A DNA stretch of 6,604 nucleotides from Prevotellaceae bacterium (GCA_031288885.1 JAITQP010000218.1:1-6604), one strand, 5' to 3'. Positions 1-5,804 are shown, counted from the first letter of the stretch. Translations and numbers: made by a program. The notes: generated by a model from the letters alone, not told the origin.

Positions 1-1
1 C

Positions 2-82
2 AACAGGCTACTTATAGGCGAAATTACAAGCTTTGAGCTATACGGCGCAGACATGAATTTAATAGGTACGTATTCTTTTTAA
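2..82 (+). CDS. Possible C-terminal end of an upstream gene (partial, unknown)
   Basis: One frame is open from the window edge to a TAA at 80-82, giving 26 residues that end in GADMNLIGTYSF. The other two + frames meet a stop early. The peptide does not look like the C-terminus of an ATP synthase beta subunit (AtpD), which would be the expected neighbour of atpC. I do not recognise the family. An open stretch this short could occur by chance, so this is only a plausible gene tail. Confidence 0.3.
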   Translation, partial: NRLLIGEITSFELYGADMNLIGTYSF

Positions 83-87
83 ATTTA
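58..87 (+). promoter_or_regulatory. Weak candidate Bacteroidota-type promoter upstream of the DUF4153 gene
   Basis: The known Bacteroidota promoter consensus is TTTG near -33 and TAnnTTTG near -7. TAAATTTA at 80-87 matches the -7 box at all but its last base. TTTA at 58-61 matches the -33 box at three of four positions, with an 18-base spacer that is slightly short. This would leave a leader of roughly 55 bases before the ATG at 151. The region is AT-rich, so chance matches are likely. Confidence 0.2.
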
Positions 88-150
88 ACGGACGCTCAGG
101 CACACACATACAAGAGTTAATAATTAATGTAGAGGCTAAAAGTTGGGCTC

Positions 151-1923
151 ATGTCGCAGGTGAAGAAATTTTTTTCTTTCGCTTCTTTAGGCGAAAAGTT
201 CATTCGGCTCGTGGAACGGATGCCGGTGAGCGTGTTGCTGGTCGTTGGACTGACGGTATTAGCCCTCATTAACACTAATGTAGAAGGCTATGAGGTACCC
301 TACCGCTGGTGGGTATTTTGTTCGGTGGGGCTGCTTATCAGCGTTGCGGCGGCGCTGTGGCTGGAGGATAACGTAAAAGCTGCTTGGCGGCGGTACTTAT
401 GGACGTTGGCTATCGTTGCATGCGGGGGCGTATATAGCCTCCTGCTTCCGCAAGATTTTGGCTTAATGTACTTCGCAGATTGGTTGCAGGTTGCCGTTTT
501 AGGCGTTGTTTTTTTCCTTGCCAGCTTTTTCATATCATTTTTGGCGAGAAGCAAAGACTACGCGTACTGGCAGTTTGGCGCAAAAACGCTGCTGCAAATG
601 GTCATTGCCGGATGCTTTGGCGGGTTGCTGCTCGGAGGATTGTGCTTGGCGGCGCTGTCTATTGAGAAGCTGTTTAGTGCAAATATAGACCGTAGCATAT
701 ACATAAATTTGTGGACATGCTGCATGCTGCTGTTCACCCCGCTTTATTTTCTGGCAAATATTTCGGGGCAAAAAGAAAAGCATAGCTCGGAAATATCGGC
801 GGAGGGTGAAAATAAAATACTGAAAACAACGGGTTTGTATATTCTCACGCCGCTACTTGCTATTTACGCGCTAATTCTCTACATTTACCTACTCCGGATT
901 GTTGCCACATGGGCGCTGCCCGACGGGTGGGTGTCGTGGCTGGTGTCGGCGTTGGCCATTGGCGGGTTGCTGCTCACCACCATCGTTTACCCCATGCGAG
1001 CAGCGGGTAACCGTTTGGCAGAGTGGCTTTCGCGCTATTCGGGCATCGTCATACTGCCGTTGCTGGTTTTGATGACGGTGGGCATCGGGAGGCGCATCAG
1101 CGATTATGGCATCAGCATCAACCGCTGCTACATTCTTTTGTTAAACATTTGGTTTTACGGAATTTACATCTACCTGTTTATCACTAAAGCAAAGCATATC
1201 AAGTGGATACTGATTTCTCCGGTGGTAATTATCTTGCTTGCATCGGTAGGGCCATGGAAATTTTCGTCCGTAACCAAGCGAATATTGTTGAGTAAAGTAG
1301 AAACGGTGCTGGACGGACGGACGCTAACTCTGTCCAACTCCGCCCCATGGCTAAGTGAGCTGAACGAAGACCAAAAGCTCGAAATCCGCGAGGCGCTTGA
1401 CTATTTGGCGGCTACTTATGGGAAAGGCAGCATTCAGGCATTTTTCAAAGACGACGTCAAAGACAAATCCATGTATGACATTTTTGCGGATTTAAAGCTG
1501 GATGACCTGAAAAAGACGAAGCTGAAAAACAGCTACCAAGGATTTTCGTTCTGTAGCGATACAGAGCTGGGGCTTTTAGAGCTCAAAGAGTACCAATCCT
1601 GCATTACGTTTTCATCCAACGTTGGCAAAGGCGGGAATAAAATTATCGAAATCAGCGTGGATAGCGCGCTGCTGCATGTACGCATTATCCCCCACAGCCG
1701 CTCCGTATCGTTTCCGATAAAAGATTTGGTGCTAAAGCGAATAAATAATCCTGACAAGCCGCAAACCTCGCTTGTGCTGGAAGCGCTTGGCAGCGACAGC
1801 ACGCTCAGGGAGGCGCCCGCGCACCGGTATTTGCTGGTTGTTACGGAAATGTTTGGCGGGTACGATGCGGCAAAAGACAGCCTGTCGGTACATAGCTGGA
1901 AAGGAGTTTTGTTTTACAAATAG
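151..1923 (+). CDS. DUF4153 family multi-pass membrane protein
   Basis: This 590-residue protein has about eleven predicted membrane segments in residues 26-366 (near 26-41, 55-71, 82-100, 111-132, 148-169, 184-203, 228-254, 261-281, 298-312, 326-344 and 351-366). A soluble C-terminal part of about 220 residues follows. The family call rests on the central pattern seen in DUF4153 proteins: a helix starting DGWVSWLV, then RRISDYGISINRCYILL, then a helix ending LLASVGPW just before the soluble part. The function of DUF4153 is not established, and I see no catalytic motif. The ATG at 151 starts a short amphipathic stretch ahead of the first helix. The gene ends five bases before atpC, so the two are probably co-transcribed, although the gene is not a recognised ATP synthase component. 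It looks less GC-rich than atpB-atpH. Confidence 0.8.
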   Translation: MSQVKKFFSFASLGEKFIRLVERMPVSVLLVVGLTVLALINTNVEGYEVPYRWWVFCSVGLLISVAAALWLEDNVKAAWRRYLWTLAIVACGGVYSLLLPQDFGLMYFADWLQVAVLGVVFFLASFFISFLARSKDYAYWQFGAKTLLQMVIAGCFGGLLLGGLCLAALSIEKLFSANIDRSIYINLWTCCMLLFTPLYFLANISGQKEKHSSEISAEGENKILKTTGLYILTPLLAIYALILYIYLLRIVATWALPDGWVSWLVSALAIGGLLLTTIVYPMRAAGNRLAEWLSRYSGIVILPLLVLMTVGIGRRISDYGISINRCYILLLNIWFYGIYIYLFITKAKHIKWILISPVVIILLASVGPWKFSSVTKRILLSKVETVLDGRTLTLSNSAPWLSELNEDQKLEIREALDYLAATYGKGSIQAFFKDDVKDKSMYDIFADLKLDDLKKTKLKNSYQGFSFCSDTELGLLELKEYQSCITFSSNVGKGGNKIIEISVDSALLHVRIIPHSRSVSFPIKDLVLKRINNPDKPQTSLVLEALGSDSTLREAPAHRYLLVVTEMFGGYDAAKDSLSVHSWKGVLFYK

Positions 1924-1928
1924 CTAAA

Positions 1929-2171
1929 ATGAGTTTACACATACAAATAGTATCCCCCAAGGGCACGCTGTACGAAGGCGACCTGCTCTACGCCGTTTTC
2001 CCGGGCGTGGCGGGCGAGTTTGCCGTGTACCCCGACCACGCCCCCATCATTTCGTCGCTGAAAAGCGGGACGATACGGTGCGTGGTGGGCGAAAAGAGCG
2101 AGGAGGCTATCGAAATCGGAGGCGGATTTGTGGAGGTGAACGAAAATAACGTAACGGTGTGCGTAGAGTAA
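1929..2171 (+). CDS. atpC: F1Fo ATP synthase subunit epsilon (short form)
   Basis: Epsilon is part of the F1 central stalk. It binds gamma and the c-ring, and in many bacteria its C-terminal helices inhibit ATP hydrolysis. The 80 residues cover only the N-terminal beta-sandwich: the start MSLHIQIVSPKGTLYEGD, the conserved PGVAGEFAVYPDHAPIISSL segment (about residues 25-44) and the IEIGGGFVEVNENNVTV strands near the end. The C-terminal helical hairpin of the usual 130-140-residue protein is absent. This is normal for Bacteroidota and not a truncation, so epsilon-helix inhibition cannot operate here. The start lies five bases after the DUF4153 stop, and the next gene begins directly after the TAA. 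No atpD is found in the 1.9 kb upstream. Confidence 0.95.
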   Translation: MSLHIQIVSPKGTLYEGDLLYAVFPGVAGEFAVYPDHAPIISSLKSGTIRCVVGEKSEEAIEIGGGFVEVNENNVTVCVE

Positions 2172-2597
2172 ATGGCCATGAAAATTTTTCTTTCGGACAG
2201 CCTGCGCGGCCGAGTAGCGGAAACGCTGATGTATCTTACCCTCATAGGATACTTTACGCTGTACTTCCTGCTGCAGCCGCAGGTGGTGCTTGATTTAGCT
2301 GCGCCGATGCTGTTTGCGATTTTTTTCTTAACTTTCCGCACCCTAATGGCGCGGTGGAAGAGCAGGCTATACGAAGACAACCGGAAAATCCGGCACATTT
2401 TCATGTACTTCATGACGTGGAAGCTCGGTAAAATGCTGGCAAGCGCGGTGCTCATCGTGTGCTACATGAAGCTTTGCGGCGAGCAGCTGCGGGCGTTTTT
2501 GATTTCGTTTGCGCTGTTTTACCTGATACAGATGTGGGTAGAAATAGCCGCGTGGCGGGAGGTGGAGCATAAAATTAAGGCAAATGGAGAAACTTGA
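2172..2597 (+). CDS. AtpI-like four-helix membrane protein of the ATP synthase operon
   Basis: The protein is 141 residues, with four likely membrane helices near 18-35, 38-57, 84-101 and 105-126 and a basic loop (RWKSRLYEDNRKIRH) between helices 2 and 3. A small membrane protein at this position, between atpC and atpB, is a regular part of Bacteroidales ATP synthase operons. By position and topology it is the counterpart of AtpI, which helps c-ring assembly in other bacteria. That role is inferred from context, since sequence similarity to AtpI is not obvious. The ATG follows the atpC stop with no gap; a second ATG two codons later (2178) is an alternative start. The last codons (NGET-stop) lie inside sequence homologous to the ORF6N gene downstream, so the native C-terminus was probably replaced by a few residues when that DNA inserted. 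Confidence 0.75.
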   Translation: MAMKIFLSDSLRGRVAETLMYLTLIGYFTLYFLLQPQVVLDLAAPMLFAIFFLTFRTLMARWKSRLYEDNRKIRHIFMYFMTWKLGKMLASAVLIVCYMKLCGEQLRAFLISFALFYLIQMWVEIAAWREVEHKIKANGET

Positions 2598-2621
2598 AAT
2601 CAAAAATTTTGACTTCAAGCT
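2591..2621. repeat. Diverged copy of the ORF6N internal palindrome
   Basis: This segment is homologous to the perfect 31-bp palindrome at 3053-3083. Thirteen of its fifteen arm pairs still match. One difference is compensatory: the G-C pair formed by 3064 and 3072 is an A-T pair here (2602 and 2610). The left arm contains the TGA stop (2595-2597) of the AtpI-like gene, so the palindrome lies at the junction between the operon and the inserted DNA. Confidence 0.6.
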
Positions 2622-2686
2622 GGGGAGGTAAAAACAAACTCCCTAACACCTTTGCCGAAAAGGGGGTTGGCATTGAAGTAAATAAT

Positions 2687-2773
2687 ATGGAAACACTTAT
2701 TGTCATCGGCATCGTTGGAGGAGGGGTTATCCTCATGGGTATTGTTGCCCTGCTTATCCCCGATAAGTCGTAA
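2687..2773 (+). CDS. Small single-helix membrane peptide (28 aa), possible gene
   Basis: The ATG at 2687 opens 28 codons ending in TAA at 2771-2773. The peptide starts METLIVIG, has a glycine-containing hydrophobic core (GIVGGGVILMGIVALLI) and ends PDKS, so it could be one membrane-spanning helix with a short charged tail. It fills the part of the ORF6N relic that has no match in the intact copy. Its frame is the relic's frame, open from 2585 onward, but the only in-frame ATG is the one used here. No clear ribosome-binding site precedes it, although Bacteroidota depend little on such sites. It could be a genuine small protein related to the ATP synthase cluster, a fragment of a longer membrane protein, or a chance frame. 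I do not recognise a family. Confidence 0.35.
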   Translation: METLIVIGIVGGGVILMGIVALLIPDKS

Positions 2774-2799
2774 TGTTGGTTTTGCCAAAATAATCGAAA

Positions 2800-2854
2800 T
2801 CAAGCATACTGTAAAGCAACGGAAGTAAAATACGGGAACTTTACAGAAATCCAA
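2800..2854 (+). repeat. Left copy of a 55-bp direct repeat (ORF6N 3' end)
   Basis: It is identical to 3375-3429 at 49 of 55 positions, and all six differences are transitions. The repeat spans the last ORF6N codons, the stop codon and 26 bases of 3' flank, and both copies end in TCCAA. With its partner it brackets the whole intact ORF6N gene, so homologous recombination between the copies could delete that gene. Confidence 0.85.
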
Positions 2855-2860
2855 AGAATT

Positions 2861-3403
2861 ATGAGCGAAGTAGTAAAATTCATGCAGGTCGAGGAAAGGA
2901 TTGTAGCAGTACGCAATCAGCAGGTAATTCTTGATAGCGACGTAGCCGAGCTGTACGGCGTGGAAACAAAGCGCATCAACGAGGCGGTAAGCAACAACCC
3001 CGATAAATTTCCGGAAGGATACATTATTGGGTTGACTGACGGCGAATGGAAAAACTTGAAGTCGAAAATTTCGACTTCAAGTTGGGGTGGTAAAAACAAA
3101 CTCCCGAACGTCTTTACTGAGAAAGGTTTATACATGCTTGCTACCATACTGAAAAGCCCAAAAGCAACGCAAACTACGCTGGCGATAGTAGAAACTTTTG
3201 CCAAAATACGGGAGCTTGCACGCACCGTCGCAGAAATTTCCGCAACCCGCGAGGAGCCAAAGCAAAAAACGCTCATGCAAAAAAGCGGCGAAATCATAAC
3301 GGATATACTCGGAGATGATTTGCACGTAACCGATACGGAAACGAGCATCGAAATCAACTTTGCCCTTATGAAGTTCAAGCATACTGTAAAGCAACGGAGG
3401 TAA
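2861..3403 (+). CDS. ORF6N domain-containing protein
   Basis: The protein is 180 residues. Residues 10-93 form an ORF6N domain, a putative DNA-binding module related to phage KilA-N/Bro-type proteins. Visible signatures are ERIVAVRNQQVILDSDVAELYGVETKRINEAV-type sequence at about 12-43, the NNPDKFPEGY turn, and STSSWGGKNKLPNVFTEKGL at about 71-90. A charged, probably helical C-terminal half follows and ends FKHTVKQRR. Such genes are common and often multi-copy in Bacteroidota. Their exact role is unknown; DNA binding in a phage or mobile-element setting is the family-based inference. The gene sits between the AtpI-like gene and atpB with a decayed copy just upstream, so it is an insertion in the operon. 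The ATG at 2861 gives the domain its usual N-terminal spacing. It looks clearly more AT-rich than atpB. Confidence 0.88.
   Translation: MSEVVKFMQVEERIVAVRNQQVILDSDVAELYGVETKRINEAVSNNPDKFPEGYIIGLTDGEWKNLKSKISTSSWGGKNKLPNVFTEKGLYMLATILKSPKATQTTLAIVETFAKIRELARTVAEISATREEPKQKTLMQKSGEIITDILGDDLHVTDTETSIEINFALMKFKHTVKQRR
3053..3083. repeat. Perfect 31-bp palindrome inside the ORF6N coding sequence
   Basis: The left arm 3053-3067 is the exact reverse complement of the right arm 3069-3083, around a single centre base at 3068. It encodes residues around NLKSKISTSS of the ORF6N domain, just before the conserved WGGKNKLP segment. It could form a cruciform or hairpin, or serve as a binding or recombination site; these roles are inferred only. 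The diverged copy is at 2591-2621. Confidence 0.85.
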
Positions 3404-3429
3404 AGCACGGGAGCCTTACAGAAGTCCAA
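3375..3429 (+). repeat. Right copy of the 55-bp direct repeat (ORF6N 3' end)
   Basis: This is the partner of 2800-2854. It covers the end of the intact ORF6N gene, its stop at 3401-3403 and the following 26 bases. Similarity between the copies stops at TCCAA in both, which suggests that the duplicated unit ended there. Confidence 0.85.
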
Positions 3430-3458
3430 TACAAATTATTTTAGAGCTAAGCTAAAAG

Positions 3459-4547
3459 GTGAACATCAAAAAACATACCATACTGCTGTGCATCGCCGCC
3501 CTTGCGGTGTGCCAGCCCCTGCGCGCAGCGGCAAGCGAGCACGCCGGCGGCGGGCAAACGGAGCTCAACGTGGGCGACATTATCACGGAGCACATATTCG
3601 ACAGCTACTGGTGGCACATCACCACCTACAGGGGCCACCACGTTTCCCTGTACCTGCCCGTCATTGTGCGCTCCGGCAGCGGCGGCTGGCACGTGTTCTC
3701 CTCCAAGCATCTGGCGCACGGCGAGGCGTACCGAGGCTTCCGCATAGCCCAAAAGGGGGAAAAGCACGAGGGCAAGGTGGTGGCGGTGGGCGCGGCAGGC
3801 GAGGTGTACCGCCCGTGGGATATTTCCATCACCAAAAACGCGCTCGCGCTCATGATTAACTCCGCCATCATGCTCGCGCTATTCCTGAGCGTAGCGCGCT
3901 GGTACAGGCGGCGCCCCAAAAACTCCACGCCCAGCAAGCTTGTGTGCGCCGTGGAGATGTTCGTCATGGACGTTGAGGAAGAAATTGTGCACACCAGCAT
4001 CGGTAAGGACTACAAGCGGTACTCGCCCTACCTGCTCACGGCATTCTTCTTCATCCTCATCAACAACGTAATGGGGATCATACCCATTTTCCCGGGCGGC
4101 GCCAACACCACCGGCAACATCGCCATTACGTGCGTGCTGGCGGTGTGCACCATGCTGGCGGTCAACGTGTTTGGCAACCGCGAGTACTGGCGGGAAGTTT
4201 TTTGGCCCGACGTGCCGCTGCTGCTCAAGGCGCCCATTCCGCTCATGCCGTTCATTGAGCTCTTTGGGGTGTTTACCAAGCCATTTGCGCTGATGATACG
4301 TCTGCTGGCCAACATTTTTGCGGGGCACACGGTTATCCTTGCGTTCACGCTGCTGATATTCATCACCGCCAAGCTGGGCACAGGCATCAACGCCGGAATG
4401 ACCGTTTTCTCGGTCTTGCTCTCGTTTGTGATGAACTGCCTCGAGCTGCTGGTAGCCTACATTCAGGCGTACGTGTTCACGCTGCTGTCGGCGGTATTCA
4501 TTGGGCTTTCGCGCCCCGAGCACCACGCAGCGCATAAGAAAGGTTAG
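3459..4547 (+). CDS. atpB: F1Fo ATP synthase subunit a
   Basis: Subunit a forms the proton half-channels against the c-ring in the inner membrane. At 362 residues it is longer than the E. coli protein (271). It has a signal peptide (residues 1 to about 25, ending LRAAA) and an exported extension of about 100 residues with EHIFDSYWWHIT, as usual in Bacteroidota. Helices begin near residue 127. The core motif IRLLANIFAGH carries the essential arginine R281 (E. coli R210). H290 and E329 fall at the E. coli E219 and H245 positions, a reciprocal swap known from other subunits a, and Q336 in the QAYVF segment matches Q252. The start is GTG at 3459: an in-frame TAA lies two codons upstream, and the next in-frame ATG is far inside the protein. 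The ORF6N insertion ends about 30 bases upstream. Confidence 0.96.
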   Translation: MNIKKHTILLCIAALAVCQPLRAAASEHAGGGQTELNVGDIITEHIFDSYWWHITTYRGHHVSLYLPVIVRSGSGGWHVFSSKHLAHGEAYRGFRIAQKGEKHEGKVVAVGAAGEVYRPWDISITKNALALMINSAIMLALFLSVARWYRRRPKNSTPSKLVCAVEMFVMDVEEEIVHTSIGKDYKRYSPYLLTAFFFILINNVMGIIPIFPGGANTTGNIAITCVLAVCTMLAVNVFGNREYWREVFWPDVPLLLKAPIPLMPFIELFGVFTKPFALMIRLLANIFAGHTVILAFTLLIFITAKLGTGINAGMTVFSVLLSFVMNCLELLVAYIQAYVFTLLSAVFIGLSRPEHHAAHKKG

Positions 4548-4726
4548 GGAGGAGAAAAAATGATGGAAAACCCGCTGGAGGTAAATGAAATAAGGTAATG
4601 AGGTTGGTTGTGGTGGGGCAAATCGTTGGCTACTGAGGTTGTTTTGTTGAGAAAATTAGGTTGTAAATGAGGTTGCGGCGCTTTCCGCCATTGCGAGCGT
4701 CCAATAAAATTTACATTAACAGGGTT

Positions 4727-4859
4727 GCACGCTTTGCGTCATTGCGAGCGAAGCGAAGCAACCGAAGCGTAGCGGAGTTCGGCGTAGCCAATCCAGAAAT
4801 ACGGGCAACGCGTGCGTCGCTGGATTGCTTCGTTTCGCTCGCAATGACGCAAGGCGTGC
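4727..4859. repeat. REP/MITE-like inverted-repeat element
   Basis: The outer arms 4727-4761 and 4825-4859 are reverse complements at 33 of 35 positions and contain CATTGCGAGCGAAGCGAAGC. A nested pair, AATCCAG (4790-4796) and CTGGATT (4820-4826), lies inside. Repeats with a core like this are widespread as dispersed palindromic elements in unrelated bacterial genomes and encode nothing. A half-copy of the core lies at 4689-4699, so an earlier or partial element may be present. As RNA the element would form a long hairpin between the atpB and atpE messages, which could attenuate transcription or protect mRNA ends; this is inference. Confidence 0.85.
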
Positions 4860-4917
4860 CAAAAACGGGGGAGATTAAATATGATATATTAACCCCATTA
4901 CGATATTTCCAGCTTGA

Positions 4918-4945
4918 TTTGAATATTTTAAGCATACTATTTTAA
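4918..4945 (+). promoter_or_regulatory. Weak candidate promoter for atpE-atpF-atpH
   Basis: TTTG at 4918-4921 matches the Bacteroidota -33 box. TATTTTAA at 4938-4945 matches TAnnTTTG at all but its last two bases, but the 16-base spacer is shorter than the usual 19-21. The AT-rich run of about 75 bases before atpE contrasts with the GC-rich genes around it. A local promoter would make sense because the inverted-repeat element separates atpE from the upstream message. The match itself is poor. Confidence 0.2.
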
Positions 4946-4982
4946 ACAAACTATTTTATAAACCACTAAAAACAAAAAAATT

Positions 4983-5234
4983 ATGTCACCACTACTAACT
5001 ACGCTGCTGCAAATCACCAACCTGCCGCAGGCGTTTGCGGCGCTCGGCGCAAGCATTGCCGTTATCGGCGCCGGCATCGGCATCGGAAAAATCGGCGCCT
5101 CGGCCATGGAGGCCATGGCGCGCCAGCCGGAGGCCGCGGGCACCATCCGCATGTCCATGATCATCATGGCGGCCTTTGTGGAGGGCGTTGCGCTGTTTGC
5201 CATTGTGCTGTGCTTCCTCGTGTTGTACTCCTAA
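4983..5234 (+). CDS. atpE: F1Fo ATP synthase subunit c
   Basis: This is the proteolipid of the membrane rotor ring. The 83 residues form two helices. Helix 1 (about 17-38) carries the glycine pattern GAGIGIG, the polar loop has the conserved RQPE (47-50) that contacts gamma and epsilon, and helix 2 (about 57-81) has the proton-binding carboxylate E67 in AAFVEGVAL. The glutamine in helix 1 and the serine or threonine after the glutamate that mark sodium-binding c subunits are absent, so proton coupling is the likely mode. The ATG at 4983 follows an A-rich leader (AAAAACAAAAAAATT). It is separated from atpB by 435 bases and from atpF by 12. Confidence 0.96.
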   Translation: MSPLLTTLLQITNLPQAFAALGASIAVIGAGIGIGKIGASAMEAMARQPEAAGTIRMSMIIMAAFVEGVALFAIVLCFLVLYS

Positions 5235-5246
5235 TCGAACGCTGCT

Positions 5247-5765
5247 ATGGCATTGCTCACACCTGATTTCGGGCTCCTGTTCTGGATGCTGGTCAACTTC
5301 CTGATAGTTTTTGGGGTGCTGGCCAAGTTTGGCTTTCCGGTCATCACGCGCATGGTCAGCGAGCGGCGCGACCACATCAGCCGGTCGCTTCAGGCGGCGG
5401 AGGAGGCCACGAAAAAGCTGGAAAACGTACGGCAAGAATCGCTGGCAATCCTTGAGGAGGCGCGCGCGCAGCAAACCGAAATCATCAAAAAGGCCATCGC
5501 CGACGGCGAGCAGCTCGTGCGCAGCGCCCAGCAGCGGGCTGCGGACGAAGCCCAAAAGCAGCTCGAGGCCGCCCGCCGCAGCATTGACCTGCAAAAGGAA
5601 AAGGCGCTCAGCGAAATCAACGCGCAGGTCGCCCTGCTCTCGGTGGACATCGCGGAGAAAATCCTGCGCCGCCAGCTCGACGACCGCGCGCATCAGGAGT
5701 CCTTTGCGCTGCAAATGGCGGAGGAGGCGGAGAGCATCCGCCGGAAGCGAAGCCACAAGCGCTAA
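5247..5765 (+). CDS. atpF: F1Fo ATP synthase subunit b
   Basis: Subunit b is the peripheral stalk that holds F1 against subunit a. The 172 residues comprise an N-terminal membrane helix (about 6-28, with FWMLVNFLIVFGVL), the FGFPVI hinge at about 28-33, and then a long charged, alanine-rich coiled coil (SLQAAEEATKKLENVRQES onward). A conserved segment near 130-145 (VALLSVDIAEKILRRQL) matches the delta-binding end of the family. The length is normal. The ATG lies 12 bases after the atpE stop, so the genes are co-transcribed. The C-terminal tail RRKRSHKR is unusually basic. Confidence 0.95.
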   Translation: MALLTPDFGLLFWMLVNFLIVFGVLAKFGFPVITRMVSERRDHISRSLQAAEEATKKLENVRQESLAILEEARAQQTEIIKKAIADGEQLVRSAQQRAADEAQKQLEAARRSIDLQKEKALSEINAQVALLSVDIAEKILRRQLDDRAHQESFALQMAEEAESIRRKRSHKR

Positions 5766-5804
5766 CGGGCAGCAACCATCACGCGCACATAAAGCGTTAC
5801 TACC

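Larger units (their letters stand above)
2583..2854 (+). pseudogene. Degenerate remnant of an ORF6N-domain gene
   Basis: Two blocks match the intact ORF6N gene downstream. Bases 2583-2664 match 3045-3126 at about 70 of 82 positions and encode a recognisable LTSSWGGKNKLPNTFAEKG. Bases 2800-2854 match 3375-3429 at 49 of 55 positions and cover the last codons, the stop (2826-2828) and 26 bases beyond it. A short piece at 2781-2792 (TTTGCCAAAATA) also matches 3198-3209. The N-terminal third and most of the rest are missing, and about 110 unrelated bases sit between the blocks. No start codon allows an ORF6N protein to be made. It reads as an older, internally deleted tandem copy. The left block overlaps the end of the AtpI-like gene. 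Confidence 0.85.
4548..4982. other. 435-bp intergenic insertion between atpB and atpE
   Basis: The gap between these two genes is normally short. From left to right it holds: a strong purine-rich stretch (GGGAGGAG, 4547-4554) followed by a 12-codon frame MMENPLEVNEIR (4560-4598); a G/T-rich stretch with TGAGGTTG at 4599, 4634 and 4668; a lone CATTGCGAGCG (4689-4699); the inverted-repeat element at 4727-4859; a weak, bulged hairpin with a GGGG/CCCC base (4867-4896) and no T-tract; and a strongly AT-rich leader before atpE. An open frame of 92 codons crosses the element at 4667-4945. Its translation (RAKRSNRS, LDCFVSLAMTQG) is the familiar spurious product of this repeat type, and I do not call it a gene. 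Confidence 0.7.

Noticed and set aside
1929..2171. Epsilon subunit that looks truncated
   Set aside because: Epsilon proteins of about 80 residues lacking the C-terminal helices are normal in Bacteroidota.
1988..2455. Minus-strand open frame of 155 codons opposite atpC and the AtpI-like gene
   Set aside because: It covers two well-supported genes and shows no recognisable domain.
3879..4535. Minus-strand open frame of 218 codons opposite atpB
   Set aside because: Shadow of atpB with low-complexity charged translation and no motif.
4680..4870. CRISPR-like repeat array
   Set aside because: The repeated core occurs as one inverted pair plus one half-copy, with no regular direct repeats and spacers.
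4867..4896. Possible hairpin terminator with GGGG/CCCC base
   Set aside because: The stem needs two bulges and no T-tract follows, so it is not a convincing intrinsic terminator.
4667..4945. Open frame of 92 codons across the atpB-atpE gap
   Set aside because: It is read through the inverted-repeat element and gives the well-known spurious RAKRSN / LDCFVSLAMT type translation; there is no protein domain.
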